Shown here: piece by piece, positions 55,439-64,000 of the stretch
How the letters are laid out: every line of letters begins with the position of its first letter
Position numbering within the stretch: the first letter of the stretch is position 1
NCBI RefSeq assembly: GCF_052857255.1
Contig: NC_135497.1
Location: 188,843,326 to 188,907,325 of the forward strand
Direction: 5' to 3'
DNA: 64,000 nucleotides
From: Amblyomma americanum
Taxonomy: Eukaryota; Arthropoda; Arachnida; Ixodida; Ixodidae
The notes under the pieces: model-generated
Database searches by the model: none
Told to the model about the DNA's origin: nothing
Seen by the model: the letters and a program-made list of their open reading frames with translations, nothing else
Program-made: the position numbers and the translations under genes

Positions 55439-55510
55439 GCTGGCGTGGCGGAGTGGTTAGTGCACTCATCTCACACTCCGAAGGCCCTGGTTCGATTCCG
55501 CCACGCCAGC
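55439..55510 (+). repeat. 72-base tRNA-like hairpin
   Basis: It starts GCTGGCGTGGCGG and ends in the exact reverse complement CCGCCACGCCAGC (13-base stem). Inside are A-box TGGCGGAGTGG and B-box GGTTCGATTCC. The anticodon and T-arm stems do not form, so it is not a working tRNA. The CTC in TCTCACACTCC hints at a glutamate-type ancestor, a guess only. Confidence 0.7.
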
Positions 55511-55722
55511 TCGATGGTTTGGAATGAACAAAGGCGCGTCTAGTGAATACGGTGTTGTCTTGAAGGGTGCTTTAGAGACATGTACTGTGGTGTATATTAG
55601 TAATTATGAGCATGGAAATTACAGAAGTCTCAGTTAAGCGAGTAGCAAAGTACGTTTCCGCTACTTTCCCTCTTCGCTTGGAGCGCGCGTAGCGCCATCA
55701 GGCGGCGCCCACTAAAACCACT

Positions 55723-55793
55723 TCCTCCTCCTCCTCCTCCTCCTCCTCCTCCTCCTCCTCCTCCTCCTCCTCCTCCTCCTCCTCCTCCTCCTC
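55723..55793. repeat. (TCC)n microsatellite
   Basis: About 23 uninterrupted TCC/CTC triplets; purine-pyrimidine strand asymmetry over about 70 bases. Confidence 0.97.
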
Positions 55794-55810
55794 GCAGCGC
55801 ACATCCAAGG

Positions 55811-56860
55811 CGCGTTCACCACGAAGCTTTGCGGCTTGCTGCCCGTTAGTTCGGCGAGGAAGCTATGCTGGCGCTCGTGGCATCAGGTTTGTCGAGAACG
55901 ATGTGCCGACGAACTACGACTGCAACTTGAGTCCCGCGCGTTTCGGGAAGACGCCTGGCAGCGCTTCTACGTGGTTTGCCGCTCCGCGCGTCCGTCTCAC
56001 CGTACGTAGCATCAGTAGCATCAGGTTCACGTGGCGTCGAAGGCGTTGGCTGTGAGCGAAAAATCCCGGAAGGATTAATAAATAAAAATGAGTAGCAAGT
56101 TGGTCTAGGTAAGGAATTCATAACCCTTTACCCTATTGCGTCATACCCTCAAGGCGGAGCTTGAGTGTCCCCTCCATTTTTTTCATGCTGCAGGTCTTGC
56201 GACGTACATGTTCATCGACGGATTTCGCATCGATGTTGTTTTACCTATACACTTTAGGGATAATGTATAAGAGTGCTCGAGTTCTAATCCGCTCCGTCAG
56301 TGCACCCTTGAGGAAAAGTAAGATCTTTCTCTCCACGTCTATTGGTTCCGATGTGCAGCTAACCAGAACGCCGCATTAACGCAGCTTGCAATTTCGCACC
56401 GACTGGAACTTTGTAACCGGAGTTGCAAGAACAACTTTACACTACTGTGTGACATCGATTTTTGTGATGTTAACATTGCCAGTTGTGAAGTTAGTTGCGC
56501 AACAAAGATAAAAAAATCTTGCACAATGTTTGGATGCAATCGAAGTTCAAGCCGGGGAAGACGGGGGTGTGTTTATTTCCTCCAAAGGCTCTGCTATCTG
56601 CAGGCTCGCAGCTCTGCTGATAGCGACATGCTATAAAATCACGGTTAATCAAATGGTATTGTACTGCTCCGTTTATTTTCGTATCTTATTTAATGTGCCC
56701 AATAGAGTGTATATTCATAACCAAATAGGACCTGTTTCACTAAAAGCAGATGTGTCCACAAATGATAAAACAATGCCTTCTCAGGGATGAAAAAATTGGA
56801 GGTGGTTTAGCTCTGGTTAAACCTGGAGTGCCGCGATAGCTACAGCTGGCCGAGTGGAAC
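55811..56860. other. No gene recognised
   Basis: Mixed sequence containing the headless SINE-2 relic; no coding domain. Confidence 0.4.
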
Positions 56861-56965
56861 TTGGTCACGTTACCAACCACGTGACGAACCACGTGATCAG
56901 ACACGACGCCGCACTGCCGGCAGCTGCTCCGCACCACGTGACAGCATGGCGGCGCCGCCACGCTG
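56860..56965. promoter_or_regulatory. Cluster of three CACGTG E-boxes
   Basis: CACGTG occurs at 56878-56883, 56890-56895 and 56935-56940, followed by GCATGGCGGCGCCGCC (resembles a YY1-type ATGGCGGC site). This is CpG-rich and about 260 bases upstream of the RTE coding frame. It could be the RTE promoter or unrelated. Confidence 0.35.
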
Positions 56966-57220
56966 AAGGCTCGAAATGCTACCGTAATGTAGCTATCGCT
57001 ACAAAACCCTGGAAAAGCATTCTTCAACCGGCGTGTATGCACACGCTCCTATAGTGCTTCAAACTGAGAAAAAGGAACGGCGCAGACACAGGACGATGAA
57101 GATGAGACACAGTCGTGTCAGACCAACTTGCCTATTGCCATGGGAAAATCTAATAACTGAATTGTTTGAAAAATATCAATTTATTTCTTTCAGCCTGCGT
57201 AAACGAAGTTCATTCTTCGT

Positions 57221-58804
57221 GTGACTACTGCTGGGGCACCTCAAACTACGTGCAGTAGCCGTCGGCCACGACCGGCTCCTTTTTGTGTTTGGGATGTAAA
57301 TGGGACTGAACTTAAATTAGAGGAGCCGCCCTGCACGAAAAGAACTGATAAAATCCGGACAGGCCGCCATTGGAATCTGAACCTGGAAATGTTTAACGCT
57401 AGAACTTTAGCTAGTGAGGCTAGCCTAGCAGTGCTGTTTGAGGAACTAGCGGGAATTAAATGGGATGTGATAGGGCTTAGTGAAGTTAGGAGTACAGGTG
57501 AGGCGTATACAGTACTAAAGGACGGACACATACTGTGCTATCGCGGGTTAGAGGATAGACGAGAACTAGGTGTCGGATTCCTCATTAATAAGGATATAGC
57601 TGGCAACGTAGAGGAGTTGTACAGTATTAACGAGAGGGTAGCAGCTATAGTAATTAGGCTGAATAGGAGGTACAAGCTGAAAGTGGTGCAGGCCTACGCA
57701 CCCACATCTATCCATGATGACCAGACCGTTGAAAGTTTCTATGAGGACGTAGAATCAGCAATGAATAAAGTAAAATCTCAGTACACTGTACTGATGGGCG
57801 ACTTCAATGCGAAGGTTGGCAAGAAGCAGGCTGACGACCACGCGGTAGGTGACTATGGGATAGGCTCTAGAAATAGCAGGGGAGAGTTATTAGTTGAATT
57901 CGCAGATAGAAATAATTTACGGATCATGAATACCTTCTTCCGCAAACGAGTAAACAGGAAGTGGACCTGGAAGAGCCCCAATGGTGAGATTGAAAATGAA
58001 ATCGACTTCATACTATGCGCTAAACCTGGCATCATTCAGGATGTGGCCGTCCTCGGAAAGGTGCGTTGTAGTGACCACAGAATGGTAAGGTCTAGAATTA
58101 GCTTAGACTTGAAGAGGGAACGGAAGAAGCTAGCGAAGAAGAAGACCATTAACGAGTTAGCCGTAAGAGCGAAAGCACAGGAGTTTAGGATATCGCTGTA
58201 AAACAGATATTCGGCTTTAACTGAGGAAGATGATCTTGATGTTCATTCAATGCACGATAATCTGACATCAAAAATTACGGAATGCGCAGTAGAAGTAGGC
58301 GGTAGGACAGTTCGAAAGGATACCGGGAAGCTATCTCAGATGACGAAAGATCTGATTAAGAAGCGCCAAAACATGAGGGCATCTAACCCTACCGATAGAA
58401 TAGAACTAACGGAGCTATCAAAGTTAATAAATAAGCGCAAGGTAGCCGACATAAGGAAGTTTATTATGGAGAGAATCGAGCATGCTATAAAGAACGGAGG
58501 TAGCCTAAAAACAGTGAAGAGGAAACTAGGCATAGGTAAAAACCAGATGTATGCATTAAGAGACAAGCAGGGCAATGTCATTAGCAATATGGATAAGATA
58601 GTTAACGTAGTCGAAGAGTTCTACACAGACCTGTACAGTAGCCAATGTAATCAGAGCGTTAATGAGAAAGACAGCAGTGCGCAGCAATGCGTCATCCCGC
58701 CAGTAACGAAAGATGAAGTAAAGAAAGCCTTAGAAGCAATGAAAAGGGGAAAAACAGCTGGGGAGGATCAGGTAACAGCAGATCTGTTAAAATCGCTGAT
58801 ATAG
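57221..58804 (+). pseudogene. RTE-type LINE, endonuclease and linker, 3'-truncated
   Basis: The frame runs over 528 codons with one internal stop (TAA 58199-58201). It encodes an apurinic-type endonuclease: MFNARTLASE, DVIGLSEVRS (catalytic Glu), VVQAYAPTS, LMGDFNAKVGK, DFILCAKPG and CSDHRMVRSR. A helical linker follows and then VTKDEVKKALEAMKRGKTAG then EDQVTADLLKSLI, the known lead-in to the RT. It stops there, before any RT catalytic block, and unrelated sequence follows at about 58790. Most LINE copies lose the 5' end, so loss of the 3' end is odd. Confidence 0.88.
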
Positions 58805-58955
58805 TTACCGAAAAAGAAACGCCTTCGCCATCTTGTCATGTTTGACTTTACTCAGCCCGAGTCCGTGAGATGGCAAACAGGTGAAGCAGTAACGTGTTGT
58901 GTTCACCTAATTGCAACCCGACACTGTTCTATTATGCCGCTTTCAACACCCTTAG

Positions 58956-59120
58956 CGGTGTCGTGTGGCCATCCGGGTGACGTCCACGATGGCCGCCTGT
59001 TGGACTCTGAGTTCGTGTTCCCAAGGTGCGTGCGCTACCAGTGCAACAGGGGCTACCGGCTGGAGGGAGAGGCCATTCTGTACGACGCCCAATGGAACAC
59101 ACCGAAGCTCGAGAGCCACA
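58956..59120 (+). pseudogene. Sushi (CCP) exon relic 2
   Basis: After TTTCAACACCCTTAG a phase-1 exon of 165 bases reads VSCGHPGDVHDGRLLDSEFV then FPRCVRYQCNRGYRLEGEAI then LYDAQWNTPKLESH with no stop. Cys-Gly-His-Pro-Gly, Tyr-x-Cys-Asn-x-Gly-Tyr-x-Leu-x-Gly and the Trp are the sushi pattern. The third Cys seems to have become Tyr (LYD) and the fourth Ser (LES). The donor position reads TTGAGTAT where GTGAGTAT would be expected. So the exon is probably dead. It lies 150 bases after the RTE fragment. Confidence 0.72.
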
Positions 59121-59479
59121 TTGAGTATAACCACCAGACGCCAAGGACCCTTTGCCCTGTATCACATTCATGGCAGGCAATTGTAGTCGCAATAGTTGTT
59201 TTATGCTGGCAAGACACACATACGACTGTCAATAGCGGCTGAGTGATCAAAATCGTTCGAATGGTTAAAATAACAGCTAATACTATTATGCTGTCTTCTG
59301 CATCAATAGGGGGTGTTCTTATAAGTGAAAGAAACCTGGTTTCCGGGACGGTTTAACGTGACGATGGTTGCGGAGGTGGCATGAATTAATGCGTAAGCGG
59401 TGTTAGCATTTTGAAAGTTCTGTCGCTAACCGTTCTGTGACTCTTGGGTCAAAAGAGATTACTGATCTACCACTGGTCT

Positions 59480-59801
59480 TGAAAGGGCAGTGCCCTCTCA
59501 AGACATCAGAAATAGCTAAGTTACCACGCGCCCAACACAACGACTCTAATTGCTTTCCTCATCTTATCGGGTTGCGCAGCAAGGCTCAGCTCTCGGCCTG
59601 AAATGCTCGGCACATTAGCGAGAAACGCTGCACGTCCACCCCCACACCACAATACGAGCACAGAGGTGACAGGGCATGACGAATCTTCCGCAACCACGTT
59701 GACATGTAGCCTTTGCCCGCGCGCAGCCGAAACAGGAGAGCGGTTTTTTCTCGCAGGATACCTCTTGCAAAACAAGATAGGTATGAAGGTTCGCCACCCA
59801 C
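59480..59801 (-). pseudogene. LINE C-terminal fragment
   Basis: The minus-strand frame with LFRLRAGKGYMSTWLRKIRH then ALSPLCSYCGVGVDVQRFSL then MCRAF matches the Cys-x2-Cys-x7-10-His-x4-Cys tail of I/Jockey-type LINEs (here His appears as Arg). Upstream RT is absent. Confidence 0.5.
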
Positions 59802-59944
59802 ATGTTACTTTTTGAGGTTGGCGCCTTTCAGAACGTTCACTGCTGCAAGTTGTGATCATGTTCTTTGCGCAAGGAAATCCTCTCCAGTATTAGCAGTGAG
59901 TCCGATGTGGGAGTGTACAAAGAACATAGAGTAAGTGTTCTGAG

Positions 59945-60085
59945 CTGTTGGCCAGTTTTGGGCGCTGACTGCTGTTGTGGGCTGTTAAAAAGAGTAGTGG
60001 GAGAGAAAAGAACAAACACTTTCATACTTCGGGACTTCAAGAAAGCGGATGTAGAACTACGCGTTTCGTTACGGCCACTCTGATA
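59945..60085 (+). pseudogene. LINE ORF2 fragment
   Basis: LLKRVVGEKRTNTFILRDFK then KADVELRVSL resembles the pre-RT stretch Arg-Asp-Phe-x-Lys-Ala-Asp found in CR1/Jockey-like ORF2. The match is short and the surrounding frame closes, so the call is tentative. Confidence 0.3.
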
Positions 60086-61569
60086 GCAGCAGAATATTCG
60101 CACACATTCAACAGGTGTATAACTAAGCGCTCCACCAAACGCTGCGCTAATATTACATTTCCGTCTTAACTTTTTAAATTAGCAGTTGAGCGGCGACCGC
60201 CGTTTCACGGATCCTTTTTGAGCGGACAAAGCTCTTGACGAAGATTTGAGCATTGGTACAGTTTTACTGGTGATTGCCACTGGTGATGTTGTGGGTGCCG
60301 TATGAATTGTATTCATCAGCTGTGCGGTTAGTGCCGCTGCAGGATAAAGGCCTTTCCAATTGATCTGTGGGTTGCGAAGCATTCAACCCACCAAACTGGT
60401 GGATGGGGTTGGTCGTGGCAGAAACGCACCCCGCGCCAATGTCTCACTGAAGGACCAGCGCCAACGCCGACGAATGACGGAGTACGACGACGCGTTTAAC
60501 ATGCCTAACGAACTTTATCGGCGCGAATTCCGCCTCGGGAACAAAATTCTTTGTGCGACGAATTGGCGGAACGTGGTCCATGTGACACGGCCGGACTGGA
60601 TGCGGCTGTTGTGGGGCGGCTAGCGGAAGACTGGCCCCGTGCCAGAGCTCGGTCGTTTGCTTCGCCACCTCCTGTTAAATTTTGTCACAATTGGCGTCTC
60701 GACTAAACAAAAGGAAACCGAAACGAAAGGTTGCAGAATACTGCTCCTGGAACACGACGCGGTTTTGACTCTGGAGCAAAGAAGACTGCTCAGCAATGGC
60801 AGCATTATGCGCAAAAAAGGGACCGAACGCGTCTGTAAGGCCGAAGAAGAGATGCGGATCAACTCCTTGCCGAGGCCAGTTAGTAGAGTGCGGCTGATAG
60901 CATCTATGACCAGTCCGAGAATGTGCAGCGAGCCCCATTCAACGAGCGGGCCTTCAATAGAGTTCCCACAGCTGTTGCTGGATAGCACCTATGCATATCA
61001 CCTAGAGGATCGCCAACTTGGTTTTTAGGCTTAAGAGCTCCCCTTTTCTTTGAGTGCACAGTCTTTGTAAGCTATGATTTCTCTATATGTAGCTGATATC
61101 CAAATGCTTTCTATTAGACTTTTGCTATTATCCAGAAGAAAGTCCCAGACAATGGTGATTTCAAGCTGATTACGCGACCATAATCACACTGTTGGGTTTC
61201 ACACCCTGTAGTGTGGCTAGCCTCGGTGCACCGGCACGCATATTTTATAATTGTTGCTCGAACGAATGAAGACCACCATAAAAATGGGCTGTGGTGTCAG
61301 GTCGAACCTGGGGCACCCTAATGTCACATTTTTGCAGAAACTCGCCGCCTCCTAGTGAGTGGGTTAGATTGGCATCTGTTCTTGTCTCCTCTGGTTTCAG
61401 AGATTATGAGCGCACATAGCACATACTCCTTTCCAAGCCATTTCATATTATGTGTGCCCTGAGACAATTAGACAGTTTATTACATAGGCTGTTCTTTTTT
61501 GGCGAGTGAATTATGCCTTCTTCATTCCTGCTACACTTATTCTCAGCCAAGCTACGTTCTCTGCTGCAG
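60086..61569. other. No gene recognised
   Basis: Frames such as 60360-60623 (TEYDDAFNMPNELYRREFRL) may come from an unidentified transposon. Nothing was assignable. Confidence 0.35.
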
Positions 61570-61743
61570 CCGTGGAATGCGGTGCTCCGGAAGACATCGC
61601 TAGCGGCACTGGGCGCTATTCGGGAATCGTGTTTGGCGCGAAGGCCGAGTTTTCGTGTGACCACGGTCTCAAGCTGGCTGGCAACACCACACGAACCCGC
61701 GGCGCCGACGGCTAGTGGACTGGCGAAAATCCGCGCTGTGAAG
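61570..61743 (+). pseudogene. Sushi (CCP) exon relic 3
   Basis: A 174-base exon with intact splice sites (CTCTGCTGCAG acceptor, GTGGGT donor), phase 1 at both ends. It reads VECGAPEDIASGTGRYSGIV then FGAKAEFSCDHGLKLAGNTT then RTRGADG, then TAG at 61713-61715, then WTGENPRCE. The layout is a full sushi module, but the third Cys is Arg (CGC, likely from TGC), and the codon before Trp is a stop (TAG, plausibly from CAG). Both are single transitions. Symmetric phase-1 exons are the classic sushi arrangement. Confidence 0.82.
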
Positions 61744-63124
61744 GTGGGTGGGCGATCTCATCCGTCCAGAAGCACGAGAATCTTGTTTCAAGCTCACTCA
61801 GCGGCTCTTTGAAAAACTCAATCAGTGCTTCTTTTTTTCGTCTGCCACAACAACGATGTTTTTCTCTACCTGGGGTCATATAACATGTTCTTCGCAGCGT
61901 GAGCTTTCTGGACATACCTACGGTGCGCGTTTTTATTGGGCAGCAGCGCTGTGCGAGAGAGAAAGATAGAGAGAGAGAATGTTAAGTTTTGGAAGGATTT
62001 CAGAGGAGTGCTGTAGAGCACCTTATTGGGTTACCTTACGCTCGTGTAGGTGAGAAATGGCGCTGACGCGCAGCAACAGAAACCACGTAACATTTCACCA
62101 TCAATTACAATACCTGAAGCGGCTTCTCACCGCCGCCGTGCGCGCTTAATGCAGCCTAGTGACCGCTGTATAAACGACGAGGTCTGCTTTAGGCATAACG
62201 AATTGGTGTTTTCAGTTTACTTTTGAGAGCGGCTAAAGCGAAGGCGCAAAGCGATTTTAACCTCATCGCAGCGAAGAAAGTTGAGTCATTCACAATGCAG
62301 CAGTAATAACATGGTGGTTTTAAATTGTGGTCAGGAAGCATATTCGCTCAGCGGCTTTCTTTTCCCGTCATGTCGGTGAAGTTTGCGTTTTTCATAGCGC
62401 TTACTGAAAGCGCTTCTTTCCTAAGACTGCTATGCCCATTTTTTCGAGCTTGGCGTAATTTTGAGCTGAGCAGCGGTGCGATCAGGTCTGCGCAACTGTG
62501 CGTTAACGTCATCCACATAAGTCTGCATTCCTCAAAAGCGATTGCATTTGATATATCCCAAATAGCCCTTTGGTCCGTGACGGCTCGTGCCACTTCACTG
62601 CGTGGAGCGGCTCATGCCTTGATTCGACAGCCAAGAAGAAAACGCCCATTAGAAACACGACAAGAGAGTTCACTAAAGTGGTGGTATGGGATAGTGTATC
62701 ATCATCTACCATCCATCGTCAACTGAATGACTAAATAGCTGAGTAGCCCATCCCTCATTCATTATTATTTCATTGGGGGCTTTTGACTGAGGTATTACTA
62801 AGCAAATAAATTACTAAAGATGTGGCCTATTGATGGGTGAACAGCCTGCGGAAGAAACAGGACACAAGGGACAGAAAATGACGAGTAACTTTGCACTTAG
62901 GGGCGTCACAGATGCTCGTACGAAGCGCTGCTCCCTGCACAGTGGGAGCCGGTCTCGGTACGAATACCCTTCAGTATCCATGAGAACCCAACCCCGCGGA
63001 GCACGATGGGAGCGCCCTATTGCATTCCATGTTGTAGGACGTCTTTTCACTCTTTTCTCTGCGTCTCTCTCACGGATGCTTTCATAGAAGCCCTTGTATA
63101 GTTCAAGGCTATCTTCTTTCTCTT
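61744..63124. other. No gene recognised
   Basis: Mixed intronic or intergenic sequence. A GAGA tract (61957-61979) is the only low-complexity part. Confidence 0.4.
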
Positions 63125-63206
63125 TTTTTCAAAGCGCTAAAACAACACGGATGAAGCAAGAAGAGACAGGGACGAACGCTCCGTGCTGTTTTAGCGCTTT
63201 GAAAAA
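63125..63206. repeat. Terminal-hairpin repeat
   Basis: TTTTTCAAAGCGCTAAAACA then ACACGG is inverted as CCGTGCTGTTTTAGCGCTTT then GAAAAA with one mismatch. The loop has AAGAGACAGGGACGAACGCT, like the GACAAGGACGAACAG of the 20-kb palindrome. Confidence 0.88.
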
Positions 63207-64000
63207 TGTCATACTTGCACCAACTAGCCTGATCCGCCACACTTCTTTCTCTTATTCGTTCTCGTATATCCTCATCTGGAAACCTGCGCGGCCATGTGCA
63301 TATGTGGCTATAGAGTGCATACTTATTAAGACACAGGCCGGCGTTCTTCTACCCAAATGAGTTGTCCGTCCTTGCACGGGCGGACGGACAAAAATATTGC
63401 AGACGAATCTCTGCTACTTGGACTATAGGACAATGAATGAAACGCATGTGTGGAGAGTTGTCCACATTTATTGAAGAGGCCCCAGGAGGCCTGGAGAAGG
63501 AGCGGCAGCCAGCTGAAGGACGCGTCATCTGTGCAGGGCAGCCGCGTTTGTTGTGAAGGGCAGGGCTGACCACCTCTTGGTCTTCCAAACGCTGGTGCGT
63601 GTGGTGGCGCCACACAAGGACGCCGCGCCCCGCTATGTTTCCATGCATACACACAACGCAAGGGGAAGCAGAGGGCTTCACGCGAAATTTACCACGCCTT
63701 CCTTTAGCTCTTCTTCTCCACGGATCTCCCATAGTAGCCCATGCATCCTGTAGAGGCTAGCTTATACTTCACCAAATTTTTTTTCCAAGTTCGCACGAAT
63801 AGCATAGGTAACCTATCCTCCTACTGAGGCGGCTATGGATGCTGTTTGCGCTGTACGTGGCCATGTAGAGGGGCGCTAGGAACGCCTTTTGCTGGAGTAA
63901 ATCACTGTCCTATATTTCACTCCTGTTTCCACAATCGCCGCACTCATTCTACCCAGAATGTAGTACACACCGTCTGCAGGACTGGATATGCTTCAAATAC
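63207..64000. other. No gene recognised
   Basis: No supported coding region or repeat to the window end. Confidence 0.4.

Noticed and set aside
55439..55510. Functional tRNA gene
   Set aside because: A- and B-boxes and a closing stem are present, but anticodon and T-arm stems do not form.
20049..63206. Hammerhead ribozymes in Penelope-like termini
   Set aside because: I looked for CTGATGA with a paired GAAA core on both strands in the hairpin repeats and did not find a convincing core by eye. A covariance search would be decisive.

Overview
This is eukaryotic, intron-bearing, repeat-dense nuclear DNA. The best fit is a hard-tick (ixodid) chromosome. The reasons are: several copies of a tRNA-headed SINE of the Ruka type known from ixodid ticks; many Penelope-like, pogo/Tigger-like and I/RTE-type elements of arthropod character; kilobase introns; and an animal-type GCC2 gene. 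Nothing bacterial or viral was seen (no operons, no Shine-Dalgarno logic, no long intact ORFs). There is one 100-base assembly gap (2084-2183).

Layout. (1) 1-3.6 kb: decayed Tc1/mariner-superfamily (pogo/Tigger-like) transposon pieces and the gap. (2) 3.6-17.2 kb, plus strand: the last five exons of a GCC2 (GCC185) golgin homologue, ending in its GRIP domain, a stop codon and AATAAA; all splice phases agree. Its introns hold TA-flanked Tigger/pogo elements, hAT-like and satellite-like repeats. (3) 18-19.3 kb and 30-30.7 kb: copies of a foldback repeat. (4) 20.05-21.25 kb: a 1.2-kb near-perfect palindrome (592-base arms, 22-base spacer). (5) 21.5-24.3 kb, minus: a THAP9/P-element-type transposase pseudogene that still shows a phase-matched THAP exon junction. 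(6) 24.86-26.77 kb: two 5'-truncated Penelope-like (GIY-YIG) copies, head to head. (7) 27.8-28.5 and 31.6-31.9 kb: CpG-rich, non-coding-looking DNA. (8) 33.5-39.2 kb, minus: an I-type LINE with zinc-knuckle ORF1, endonuclease, reverse transcriptase and RNase H, broken by frameshifts and by a SINE. (9) 39.6-44.6 kb, plus: a Penelope-like element split by about 3 kb that includes a MITE. (10) 45.6-52.4 kb: a SINE cluster, a MITE and a hAT-like element. (11) 49.0-61.7 kb, plus: three decayed sushi (CCP) exons, among tRNA-headed repeats, a TCC microsatellite and a 3'-truncated RTE LINE.

Genes together. The only convincing host gene is GCC2, a trans-Golgi golgin, and it is probably intact over the part seen. 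The sushi exons look like the remains of one cell-surface or secreted CCP-repeat gene, since all share a phase-1 acceptor, but each carries lesions. The rest is transposable-element stratigraphy. No clearly new biological system was found. The most unusual structures are the two large palindromes flanking the THAP-transposase relic, a recurring class of hairpin repeats that may be Penelope-type termini, and the decaying sushi exon series.
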